In this document: positions 9,501 to 16,979 of the stretch, piece after piece
Layout: the number at the start of each line of letters is the position of its first letter
How positions within the stretch are numbered: position 1 is the stretch's first letter
NCBI RefSeq assembly: GCF_041902385.1
Contig: NZ_CP169244.1
Location: 682,001 to 746,000 of the forward strand
Length of the DNA stretch: 64,000 nucleotides
Direction of reading: 5' to 3'
From: Arcticibacter sp041902385
GTDB lineage: Bacteria > Bacteroidota > Bacteroidia > Sphingobacteriales > Sphingobacteriaceae
Translations under genes and position numbers: made by a program
Notes under the pieces: model-generated
What the model was told of the DNA's origin: nothing
What the model saw: only the letters and a program-made list of their open reading frames with translations
The model's database searches: none

Positions 9501-9744
9501 CGCTATTGCAAAAGGTGCAGGCGCAGAATGGAAGAATGGACTGGCCTGGGTAATCATCGGCGGGCTGACAAGCTCGTTGTTCCTTACCCTTGTGATAGTT
9601 CCGGTGATCTACGAAGCATTTGATAAGATCATGACCAGATTTGGCTGGAACAAGCACGATGTTGACATTGAAGCACAAATGACTGAACCGTATACAGGCG
9701 AAATTGACGACGATGAGTACGAAATGATGCAGTATGAAAAATAA
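6568..9744 (+). CDS. RND efflux transporter, inner-membrane permease (AcrB/HAE-like)
   Basis: A 1058-residue proton-driven pump, the full length for the family. The N-terminal helix begins with KIAEVSIKRPTIVVVLFTVL and is followed by the first periplasmic porter domain. The second helix bundle contains the paired aspartates in VGILVDDAIVVLENIYRHME, the proton relay in AcrB-type pumps. After a repeated porter domain, the C-terminal bundle carries GLVAKNAIILVDFTNQQ. The acidic C-terminal tail (EIDDDEYEMM) is cytoplasmic. It is the last gene of the efflux operon, and a perfect 20-bp-stem terminator follows. The substrate is unknown, and lipophilic drugs or detergents are only the usual guess. 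Confidence 0.95.
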   Translation: MKIAEVSIKRPTIVVVLFTVLTLLGIISYRSLNYEMLPKFNPGVVSITTIYPGASPNEVENTVTKKIEDAVASMENIKKLNAVSYESLSLVTIQLTSEGDADYALNDAQRKVNAILSQLPEDVEAPSLNKFSLDDLPIVTMSATSSMDDASFYDLIDNRIVPRISRVDGVAQVNIVGGREREIQVSIDENKLEGYGLSLLTVQQAIQTSNLDFPTGSIKTQERDILIRLAGKYANIDELRNLIISDKNGVQVRLRDVADVQDSQKDVEKLARVNRRAAIALQVLKQTDANAVEVSRGIHSIISALNGDYKNIKLNLTVASDSSVYTLESADAVIHDLILAVILVAFVMLFFLHSLRNAAIVMVSIPASLIATFIGINMAGFTLNLMSLLGLSLVVGILVDDAIVVLENIYRHMEMGKNRVRAAYDATREIGFTVTSITLVIVVVFFPIAISTGLVSDILREFCVVVIIATLLSLLASFTIVPLLSSRFGKLEHIEGKNFFGRIILRFERGLDKFTAWITRLLEWSLGHKKTVLGLTVLLLLASFGLLGAGFIGAEFFPQSDRGEFMVQIEMPKDASVEQTNLMTSKAEAFLSKKQEVTRLITTVGQTSEGFGGQQATAYKSEINVQLVDRKERDDPSDVYAAKIKRELAPVLVGAKITTTPVSILGTAEQAPIEVVVMGAELDSVSKFANVVRSKLAKIPGATEVKLSVEEGNPEVRVQVDRDKMSSLGLSLQTVGGTMQTAFSGNTDSKFRQGEYEYDINIRLDNFNRQSVEDVKNLTFINANGEQIHLDQFATVTESSGPSQLERQDKSTKISVQAQVVGRPSGTIFSELEEQIKNLPKPGGVSYVYGGDMENQSEGFGTLGIALLMSIILVYLIMVALYDNYVYPFVVMFSIPLSIIGALLALALTNNSMNIFTILGLIMLIGLVAKNAIILVDFTNQQKADGKSTREALILANHARLRPILMTTIAMVIGMLPIAIAKGAGAEWKNGLAWVIIGGLTSSLFLTLVIVPVIYEAFDKIMTRFGWNKHDVDIEAQMTEPYTGEIDDDEYEMMQYEK

Positions 9745-9756
9745 AGGTTATAGTTT

Positions 9757-9800
9757 ATACAGATAAAAAAAGGGGCTTACGCCCCTTTTTTTATCTGTAT
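9757..9800 (+). terminator. Intrinsic terminator after the RND operon
   Basis: A perfect 20-bp stem (9757-9776 with 9781-9800) closes on a TTAC loop. The stem has a GGGGC/GCCCC core and an A7/T7 section, so it can work in either direction. It lies 13 nt after the pump gene's stop. Confidence 0.92.
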
Positions 9801-9841
9801 AAGATTAGCTATCTTCGTTATAACCAATTTACCAGCAGCTG

Positions 9842-10579
9842 ATGATCTACCCGATTTTACTTTCCGTTTTTTCATTCTTATCCGCGGGACTCTCCTCTTG
9901 TCATGACAAGAAAGCAGAGGAGCAAACCTCGCCCCGAATTCTTGTTTTTTATAAGACCGGCGGGTATTACCACCAGTCCATTCCCGACGGGATACGGGCA
10001 ATTCAAACTCTAGGTGAGGAAAATAGGTTCGCCGTAGATACAACGAAAAATGCCGGAGCCTTTAGCTCGTCCAATCTAAAAAAGTATGATGCGGTTGTTT
10101 TCCTGAATACCACTCATGAAGTACTGGACGATCAGCAACAGAATGCATTTGAACAGTACATCCGGTCCGGGAAAGGGTTCGTGGGAGTACACGCGGCAAC
10201 AGATACCGAGTACGAATGGCCCTGGTTTAACAAGCTGGTAGGTGCTTACTTTACGAACCATCCGAAGGTTCAGGAAGCAAAGATCCTGGTGAAGGACAAG
10301 AATCACCCCTCAACCAGTCATCTTCCCTCCGTTTGGGTTCATATCGACGAATGGTATAATTTTAAAAATATCAATCCGGACATTAAAGTGCTGGCCTGGC
10401 TCGACGAAAAGAGTTATGAAGGCGGACAAAACGGCGATCAGCACCCTATTGCCTGGTACCATGAGTTTGACGGAGGCAGAGCGTTTTACACGGGCCTTGG
10501 ACATACCTCTGAAAGTTACCGGGAGCCGATGTTCCTCAAGCATCTTCTGGGCGGAATTGTCTACGCCATTGGAAAATAA
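9842..10579 (+). CDS. ThuA-like domain lipoprotein
   Basis: A 245-residue protein with an N-terminal lipoprotein signal: a hydrophobic helix then the lipobox-like LSSC at about residues 17-20, followed by HDKKAEEQ. The mature part matches the ThuA (trehalose utilisation) fold of the glutamine-amidotransferase-like superfamily: RILVFYKTGGYYHQSIPDGI, AVVFLNTTHEVLDDQQQ, GFVGVHAATDTEYEWPWF and the C-terminal GRAFYTGLGHTSESY. These are the conserved family segments. Proteins of this family in Bacteroidetes are usually exported and tied to carbohydrate metabolism, but the reaction is unproven. It stands alone between two strong terminators. Confidence 0.85.
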   Translation: MIYPILLSVFSFLSAGLSSCHDKKAEEQTSPRILVFYKTGGYYHQSIPDGIRAIQTLGEENRFAVDTTKNAGAFSSSNLKKYDAVVFLNTTHEVLDDQQQNAFEQYIRSGKGFVGVHAATDTEYEWPWFNKLVGAYFTNHPKVQEAKILVKDKNHPSTSHLPSVWVHIDEWYNFKNINPDIKVLAWLDEKSYEGGQNGDQHPIAWYHEFDGGRAFYTGLGHTSESYREPMFLKHLLGGIVYAIGK

Positions 10580-10622
10580 AAGCAGGAAAGGCCGATCATC
10601 TTAATCGGCCTTTCCTGCTTTT
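10578..10622. terminator. Bidirectional terminator between convergent genes (ThuA-like and lpd)
   Basis: A perfect 19-bp stem (10578-10596 with 10604-10622) has a 7-nt loop, a GC-rich inner part and an AAAA/TTTT outer end. It sits in the gap between two convergent genes, so it can stop transcripts from both sides. Confidence 0.92.
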
Positions 10623-10650
10623 ATTTGTGATATCTATCGTCCGGCAGTAG

Positions 10651-12060
10651 CTAGATATGTATCGCTCTGTTTTCTGTAGCAGCCAAAGCTGCCTCTTTAA
10701 ATGCTTCGGTATAGGTTGGATGTGCATGACTAATCCTGCCGATGTCTTCTGCTGAAGCACGGAATTCCATAGCGACCACAGCCTCTGCAATCATATCGGC
10801 GGCCCTCGGTCCGATCATATGAACCCCCAGGAGCTCGTCCGTCTGGGCATCAGACAGGACCTTTACAAGGCCATCAGTATCCATACTCGCCCGCGCTCTG
10901 CCACTTGCCTTAAAAGGAAAGGAACCTGCTTTATACTTCTTTCCCTGCTCTTTCAGCTGCTCTTCTGTAAAACCGACGCTTGCTACCTCAGGCCAGGTGT
11001 AGACGACACCAGGAATCAGGTTATAGTTAATATGAGGTTTCTGACCTGCTATTGTTTCAGCAACAAAAACGCCTTCCTCCTCTGCCTTATGAGCAAGCAT
11101 CGCTCCCCTTACAACATCTCCTATTGCATACACTCCCTTAACTGAGGTTTCCAGGTGATCGTTTACCGGAATTTTCTTACCTCGTTCTTCCAGCTGTATA
11201 CCGATGTTATCAAGCCCCAGATCCCTAGTATATGCGGTTCTTCCTACAGCTACAATACAGTAGTCGCCTTCCAGTGTTACCGCTTCACCCTTGGGACTAT
11301 CAGCAGTTACGGTTACTTTCTTACCTTTTACAGAAGCGCCTGTCACCTTATGGCTCAACAGGAACTCGAAACCCAGCTTGGTAAGCGACTTCTGAAGCTC
11401 CTTGCTCATGGTCCTGTCCATGGTAGCAATGATCGAGTCGAGGAATTCAACAACTGTAACCTTTGCTCCAAGGCGCGCATATACCGAGCCCAGCTCAAGC
11501 CCGATCACTCCTCCGCCTATTACAATCAGGTGCCTGGGGACCTCCGGGAGATTAAGGGCTTCTGTTGAAGTAATAATACGTTTCTTGTCAACTGGCAGAA
11601 AAGGCAATGCCGTCGGCTTAGAGCCTGTTGCAATTATAACTTTCTCACTTGTGATCGTTTCTGATGATCCGTCTGCTTTTGCAATCTTTATGGTGTTCTT
11701 GTCGACAAACGATCCGACGCCATTATAGGGGGTGATCTTATTCTTTTTAACGAGGAAAGATATACCGGCCGTGTTCTCCTGTACAACCTGATTTTTCCTC
11801 GCTATCATCTGCGGGAGGTCGACCTTCAGGTCCTTTACAGAAATCCCGTGCGTGCTGAATGTATGAGCGGCGTTGTAGTAGTGCTCTGATGAGTCGAGCA
11901 GAGCCTTTGAAGGAATACAGCCAACATTCAGACAGGTACCCCCAAAAGTACTGTACTTTTCTATAATCGCAGTCTTCAATCCGAGCTGGGCACAACGGAT
12001 AGCGGCAACATATCCGCCCGGGCCACTGCCGATTACTGTTACGTCGTATTGCATATTCAT
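10651..12060 (-). CDS. lpdA: Dihydrolipoyl dehydrogenase (E3)
   Basis: FAD-dependent E3 subunit that reoxidises dihydrolipoamide in 2-oxoacid dehydrogenase complexes and reduces NAD. It has 469 residues, the usual length. The FAD-binding GSGPGGYVAAIRCAQLG is at residues 12-28, and the redox-active disulfide is in GGTCLNVGCIPSK. The NAD-binding GGGVIGLELG and the second FAD segment GVYAIGDVVRG are also present. The active-site histidine-glutamate pair is in ISHAHPTYTEAF near the C-terminus. The 2-oxoglutarate dehydrogenase genes sucA and odhB lie 5 kb away on the same strand, so this is a likely partner, though not in one operon. Confidence 0.96.
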   Translation of the reverse strand: MNMQYDVTVIGSGPGGYVAAIRCAQLGLKTAIIEKYSTFGGTCLNVGCIPSKALLDSSEHYYNAAHTFSTHGISVKDLKVDLPQMIARKNQVVQENTAGISFLVKKNKITPYNGVGSFVDKNTIKIAKADGSSETITSEKVIIATGSKPTALPFLPVDKKRIITSTEALNLPEVPRHLIVIGGGVIGLELGSVYARLGAKVTVVEFLDSIIATMDRTMSKELQKSLTKLGFEFLLSHKVTGASVKGKKVTVTADSPKGEAVTLEGDYCIVAVGRTAYTRDLGLDNIGIQLEERGKKIPVNDHLETSVKGVYAIGDVVRGAMLAHKAEEEGVFVAETIAGQKPHINYNLIPGVVYTWPEVASVGFTEEQLKEQGKKYKAGSFPFKASGRARASMDTDGLVKVLSDAQTDELLGVHMIGPRAADMIAEAVVAMEFRASAEDIGRISHAHPTYTEAFKEAALAATENRAIHI

Positions 12061-12105
12061 AGTTTGTTTAGTTCAAAGTTAAGGTAAAGTGTATAAAACC
12101 CGGCA

Positions 12106-13265
12106 TCAAATATCAGGATGCCTCTCAAATTCTAGTGAGCGATCGAACAAATAGCGATACGTGTGATGAGTCTTATACTTCACCGCACCTATCTGTTCAG
12201 CAACGTGCATCATCCGGGGATTGAAGTCGCCGATCCAGTTCATTTGCACCCGGTCGTACGCTTTAATACGCCGCAGCGAGTTCCATGCGTATACGATAAG
12301 GGCTACTTCCACACCCTTCCTCTGCTGCTCTGGGATAATACCGAAAGCTAGTCCGTACATGGTACGGCACCGCTCGAAATACTTATTGAAAGCCAGCCGG
12401 GCCTTTGCAAGCAGTCCCGGCTCGCCTTTCGCGTACTTAACGAAAAGCTCATTAAGCTCCGGAATGCAAAGAAAAAACCGATCGGCTCATCCTTAAAGTA
12501 AGCAAACCAGGCAATACGTTCGTCAATCACCGGTCCCAGTCCCTTAATCAATTTTTTGGCGGACTCGACGCTCATTTCGTCTACCCCTTCATGCTTGACC
12601 CAGGCTTTATTATAAACAGCTCTGAAGTCATTTACATACTTATCCAGATTCTTACTTTCGACATTTCTAAAGCTGTACGAAGAATTTTTGAATATCCGGT
12701 CGGCTATTTTATGGTAGGCGGGCTGCAAGGGGTCGTCAACTCTTCTCAGGTAGGTGTATTGCCTGAAGAACACGTTAAAGCCGTAATCTTCGAAGAACCT
12801 TTGATACCAGGGAGGATTGTAGTTACAACAGTAGCAAGGCGGATGAAAGCCCTCGGTAAGCAGCCCCCACCATTTCTCACGGCTTCCAAGATTTATCGGA
12901 CCGTCCATCGCTTCCATACCCTGCTTTTTAAGCCACTTCTGCGCCGCATCAAACAAAATAAAAGCAGCCTCCCTGTTGTCAATACATTCGAAAAATCCAA
13001 TACCGCCTGTTGGCTGAGTATATGAATAGGCAGTTTCCTCATTCACAAAGGCAGCAATACGACCTATCCCCTGCCCCTTTTCGTTCTTTAATATCCAACG
13101 AACCGCTTTTCCGTCTTTATAGAATTTATTAGTATCCTTGCTGAACACGTTCTCTACGTCCGAGCTAAGCGGTCTTATATAGTTGGGGTCGTCTGCATAT
13201 AAGTTCAGCGGGACCTTTAGAAACTCAGCGGCCTGTCTAGGGTCGTTTACCTCTATCAAATTCAT
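12106..13265 (-). CDS. GNAT-like N-acetyltransferase fold protein, frame broken by one missing base
   Basis: Two minus-strand frames together make one protein of about 386 residues. Residues 1-267 (from 13265) begin MNLIEVNDPRQAAEF and include the conserved GPINLGSREKWWGLL segment. The remainder, in another frame, contains GIIPEQQRKGVEVALI, a degenerate acetyl-CoA-binding loop. The break lies in the A6 run at 12472-12477; one more base there joins DEPIGFF to a CIPELNELFVKYAKG segment. Proteins of this type are common and uncharacterised in Sphingobacteriaceae, so the substrate is unknown. It lies 45 nt upstream of lpd on the same strand. The break is more likely a sequencing error than decay, because both halves are otherwise intact. 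Confidence 0.75.
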
Positions 13266-13346
13266 TCTGGATGGAAGGAAATTTTTATAAACGGGCTCAA
13301 AGCTATTACTGTTTTTCTAAATTCGCATGAATCCATATTTTAATTC

Positions 13347-15212
13347 ATGAAAAGATATCTCATTCTGCTTTTTTTAACACTTACCTTACAATTGCAGGCT
13401 CAAACGGAGACAGATTCGGCGTTTGTGCGTGATCATTATAAGAAAATCGAACGATACATTAAAATGAGGGACGGGATTAGGCTATTTACCTCGATCTACA
13501 TTCCCAAAGACAATAGCAGGAAATACCCCTTTCTGATTAACCGAACCCCATACACCGTAGCTCCTTATGGCGAAGACCAGTACAAAAAGAGCCTCGGTCC
13601 GTCTATGCTCTTTGCCCGGGAAGGTTATATCTTCGTCTATCAGGATGTCAGGGGGAAATGGATGAGCGAAGGCAGCTACGAAGATATCAGGCCACATCTG
13701 ACAATTAAAAAGAGTAAAAAGGATATAGATGAAAGCACAGATACATACGACACTATTGACTGGCTCATAAAAAACATTAAAGGGAACAATGGAAAGGCGG
13801 GCATCTACGGGATCTCTTATCCTGGCTTTTATTCCACTGCTTCACTGCCAGGCGCCCACCCGGCACTAAAGGCAGCTTCGCCACAGGCCCCTGTCACAAA
13901 CTGGTTTATCGGAGACGATTTTCATCACAATGGTGCGTTGTTTCTGGCCGATGCGTTCTCATTTTACTCAAGTTTCGGCGTGCCAAGACCGAAGCCAATT
14001 ACTCCCGACAAAGGGCCGGCCCGGCTCAATTATCACACTCGTGATAATTACAAATTCTACCTGGATCTGGGTCCGCTCAGGAACGTGAAGGAGAAGTATT
14101 TCGGGGATTCCATTAAGTTCTGGAACGACCTCGTTTCACATGGGACCTACGATCAGTTCTGGAAAGCAAGACTTATAACCCCGCATTTAAAGAGTGTCAA
14201 GCCAGCCACATTAGTGGTCGGAGGATTTTTTGATGCGGAAGACTGCTATGGAGCGCTTGCCACGTACCAGGCGATTGAGAAGCAGAACAGCGGCAACAAC
14301 AACACACTGGTAATGGGCCCATGGTTCCATGGGGGCTGGGCGAGATCTGCGGGCGACATGTTTGGAGACATTAAGTTCGGCCAGCCCACCAGCACCTGGT
14401 ACCAGGAAAATGTTGAGTTTCCATTCTTTCAGCACTATCTTAAGGGAGCGCCGGCTCCTGATCAGCCGGAGGCTCTGATATTTGAAACAGGGCGCAACGA
14501 ATGGAAAAGATATAGTGTTTGGCCTCCTAAGGAAATAAGGCAGCAAAAGCTGTTTTTTCAGGCAGATCACAAGCTTTCTTTTAGTGCTCCATCCAAAACG
14601 GAAAGCTTTGATGAATATCTGAGCGATCCTTCCAGTCCAGTGCCCTATGAAGATGGCGTCCACCTGCAAAGGACACGGGAATACATGATAGGAGATCAAA
14701 GATTCGCTTCCAGAAGGCCAGATGTCATGGTCTACCAGACTGAAGTATTGGAGAAAGACATCACCCTGGCGGGCCCTGTTATCGCTGATCTGATGGTATC
14801 TACTTCAGGAACTGATGCTGACTACGTGGTCAAGCTTATCGACGTATATCCTGATGACTATCCTAATAACGTGCCTAACCCCAATAACGTGGAGATGGGT
14901 GGCTACCAGATGCTCGTACGGGGCGAAGTGATGAGAGGCAAGTTCAGAAACAGCTTCGAAAAGCCGGAGCCTTTTGTCCCAGGGCAGGTAACACAGGTTA
15001 AGTATACACTGCCCGATGTGGCACATACCTTTAAAGCCGGTCATCGAATCATGATACAAGTACAAAATTCCTGGTTCCCTCTTGTAGACAGGAATCCTCA
15101 GAAATTTGTTGATATCTATAACGCAGAGGAGAAAGACTTTCAAAAGGCTACTCACCGGATTTACCACGACAAGGTAAACGCTTCTGGTGTTATTTTACCT
15201 GTTCTGCCCTGA
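13347..15212 (+). CDS. CocE/NonD family hydrolase (X-Pro dipeptidyl-peptidase S15-like)
   Basis: A secreted 621-residue alpha/beta hydrolase with a signal peptide (LILLFLTLTLQLQAQ). The N-terminal hydrolase domain has KMRDGIRLFTSIYIP, YQDVRGKWMSEG and the nucleophile elbow GIYGISYPGFYS (G-x-S-Y-x-G) near residue 155. The acid is probably in GGFFDAEDCYG and the histidine in GPWFHGGWARSAGD. The C-terminal jelly-roll (S15 C-terminal domain) contains GPVIADLMVSTSGTDADYVVKL and VPGQVTQVKYTLPDVAHTFKAGHR. Relatives include cocaine esterase, glutaryl-7-ACA acylase and X-Pro dipeptidyl peptidase. The natural substrate here is unknown. It stands alone on the plus strand. Confidence 0.9.
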   Translation: MKRYLILLFLTLTLQLQAQTETDSAFVRDHYKKIERYIKMRDGIRLFTSIYIPKDNSRKYPFLINRTPYTVAPYGEDQYKKSLGPSMLFAREGYIFVYQDVRGKWMSEGSYEDIRPHLTIKKSKKDIDESTDTYDTIDWLIKNIKGNNGKAGIYGISYPGFYSTASLPGAHPALKAASPQAPVTNWFIGDDFHHNGALFLADAFSFYSSFGVPRPKPITPDKGPARLNYHTRDNYKFYLDLGPLRNVKEKYFGDSIKFWNDLVSHGTYDQFWKARLITPHLKSVKPATLVVGGFFDAEDCYGALATYQAIEKQNSGNNNTLVMGPWFHGGWARSAGDMFGDIKFGQPTSTWYQENVEFPFFQHYLKGAPAPDQPEALIFETGRNEWKRYSVWPPKEIRQQKLFFQADHKLSFSAPSKTESFDEYLSDPSSPVPYEDGVHLQRTREYMIGDQRFASRRPDVMVYQTEVLEKDITLAGPVIADLMVSTSGTDADYVVKLIDVYPDDYPNNVPNPNNVEMGGYQMLVRGEVMRGKFRNSFEKPEPFVPGQVTQVKYTLPDVAHTFKAGHRIMIQVQNSWFPLVDRNPQKFVDIYNAEEKDFQKATHRIYHDKVNASGVILPVLP

Positions 15213-15355
15213 TAGTTGAGGGCTGCCCTCTGCTTTTTTAGAATTTCGATGTAACGTTCTTGTCTTCTCATCGTCTTAGAAGTAAGCTTCAGGGACAATA
15301 CGAATCGCTATCAGGAAATAAAGACCTCTAAGCGATACCTTAAAAAAGCGGTAAA

Positions 15356-16084
15356 ATGAAAAAAGGATTAGCTTCATTTGGATGGATTCTTCTGTTGTTG
15401 CCATTTCTTAGCGTGGCCGGGACTTCCACACTTCTTCATTCGGTAGCGGAGACATCGCGCCCGTCGGATGAAAGGAACGTATCTGGCTTTCATGCCGTTT
15501 CGTCTTCCGGCTCATTTGAAGTCCATATCACAATGGGATCGAGTGAAAAGTTAAGAATTGAAGGCGATGAGGATCAGTTGAGCAGGATCGAAACGAAAGT
15601 CGAAAACGGCATACTGAAGATAGGCTACAAACGTCAGGCGGGATTACAACGGTCCGCAACAAGAGCTAAAGTTTATATCACGGCCAAATCAGTTGATGCG
15701 CTTACCCTCAGCGGGTCAGGAAACATCGAAGTAGAAGGCGATATTCGCGGCGAAAGTCTGAATACGAAAGTCAGCGGGTCCGGAAGTATTACGTTCTCTG
15801 CAGTAGTGAGTCATCTTACTGCCGCGATTAGCGGATCAGGAGACCTCACAGCCTCAGGTTCAGCCGACGATTGCGAGCTCTCCATTAGCGGTTCAGGAGA
15901 GTTCTCTGGCAAAAACTTCAAAACAAAAAAAGCCGGAGTTAAAGTATCAGGTTCAGGTAGCGTCAACTTGCATGTCGCAAACGAATTAAATGCTGTTATA
16001 AGAGGATCAGGGAACGTCCATTATTCCGGAGATCCTGTTGTCCGCCAGGACAGAAGTGGCTCAGGAAAAGTTTCGAAGAACTAA
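15356..16084 (+). CDS. Head GIN domain protein (DUF2807), exported
   Basis: A 242-residue protein with a signal peptide and a body made of repeated SGSG turns (LSGSGNIEVEG, VSGSGSITF, ISGSGDLTASG, ISGSGEFSG, VSGSGSVNL, RGSGNVHYSG). This is the repeating beta-helix of the putative auto-transporter adhesin head GIN domain found widely in Bacteroidetes. The N-terminal FHAVSSSGSFEVHITMGSSE is the usual opening of the domain. Function is unknown; the fold suggests a surface or periplasmic role. It ends 34 nt before a strong terminator shared with the convergent gene. Confidence 0.88.
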   Translation: MKKGLASFGWILLLLPFLSVAGTSTLLHSVAETSRPSDERNVSGFHAVSSSGSFEVHITMGSSEKLRIEGDEDQLSRIETKVENGILKIGYKRQAGLQRSATRAKVYITAKSVDALTLSGSGNIEVEGDIRGESLNTKVSGSGSITFSAVVSHLTAAISGSGDLTASGSADDCELSISGSGEFSGKNFKTKKAGVKVSGSGSVNLHVANELNAVIRGSGNVHYSGDPVVRQDRSGSGKVSKN

Positions 16085-16118
16085 AAACAGTTGCTACATA
16101 TTACGTTGACAAGTAAGT

Positions 16119-16146
16119 AAACTCCGGGCGGTGCGGCCCGGAGTTT
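16119..16146. terminator. Terminator between convergent DUF2807 and DUF2490 genes
   Basis: An 11-bp perfect stem (AAACTCCGGGC at 16119-16129 with 16136-16146) has a 6-nt loop and is followed by TTACTTTTT on the plus strand. It lies between two convergent genes. Confidence 0.88.
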
Positions 16147-16158
16147 TACTTTTTATGT

Positions 16159-16881
16159 CTAAAATCTGGTGTAGAACGCAAGTTGAAGCGCGTTGTTACT
16201 GGTGTTATTGCTTTTTCCCTTTATAAACTGATTGAGATATCCCACCTCCACATCCAGTTTGGAACTGAACCGGTAGCCTGCGGCCAGATAAGCGCGATTC
16301 TGGTCAAATATATTGCTGTTAAGCTTATCCTTATTCTGCAGGTTCAGGAACACTTCATTTTGAACAGCAGCAAAAGGCCCCTTTGAAAAACTGCCATCCT
16401 GTCTAACAACAGGCATAATCAAACGAGCAAAGTACCTCAGCCGCTGGGAAAAGATATCGTCCATTTGTCTCTCAATAAAACGCTGCTCCACCCTAAAACG
16501 ATGCGTTAATGGAAAGCTGCCGACCTTATGGGCGAAAATGTATTGCTCCCATATCCTGTGCTCAGTCAGATCTCGCATAGTCGGCACCTGGTCGTCAGCA
16601 TAAGTTCTGACCAAAGCATAACCTGCAGTAACATTCTGCTTGTGATCAATATGGTAAGTGAGTCCCGGGCGGACCAGAAGGTTCCGGCCATATTTCCAGT
16701 CGTCAGCCGACCGTAGCTGCACGTCAAGGTGCATTCCCCACTTGGGTGAAAAACGGTAACTGTTAAACCAGGCTGCCCAGCCGGTCTGCTCGCTCTGATT
16801 TTTCTGCCCCAAAGCAGGTGAGACAGACAGTATAATTAAGATGAGTGGAAAAACGCGCAAAAGGATAGAAAGGCTATTCAT
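16159..16881 (-). CDS. DUF2490 domain-containing outer-membrane-type protein
   Basis: A 240-residue protein with a signal peptide (FPLILIILSVSPALGQ) and a body of alternating hydrophobic/polar beta strands, such as WAAWFNSYRFSPKWGMHLDVQLRS. It closes on an aromatic terminal residue (LAFYTRF), as expected for an outer-membrane beta-barrel. DUF2490 members are common in Bacteroidetes and uncharacterised. Motifs include LTHRFRVEQRFIER and RLRYFARLIMPV. It stands alone, with terminators on both sides. I can only say that it is probably a small beta-barrel in the outer membrane. Confidence 0.82.
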   Translation of the reverse strand: MNSLSILLRVFPLILIILSVSPALGQKNQSEQTGWAAWFNSYRFSPKWGMHLDVQLRSADDWKYGRNLLVRPGLTYHIDHKQNVTAGYALVRTYADDQVPTMRDLTEHRIWEQYIFAHKVGSFPLTHRFRVEQRFIERQMDDIFSQRLRYFARLIMPVVRQDGSFSKGPFAAVQNEVFLNLQNKDKLNSNIFDQNRAYLAAGYRFSSKLDVEVGYLNQFIKGKSNNTSNNALQLAFYTRF

Positions 16882-16942
16882 GGCAAAAAGCTAAGTGTGA
16901 GACAGAATAAAGGGCTCAGCCCTTCAGGAAGGAATTTAAGAG

Positions 16943-16969
16943 AAGCCGGCGCTATAGGGGCGCCGGCTT
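16943..16969. terminator. Terminator downstream of odhB
   Basis: A 10-bp perfect stem (AAGCCGGCGC at 16943-16952 with 16960-16969) has a 7-nt loop. It starts 11 nt beyond the odhB stop. The T-run is better on the plus strand (TTTTATT), but it is placed to end the sucA-odhB transcript. Confidence 0.75.
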
Positions 16970-16979
16970 TTATTAAATA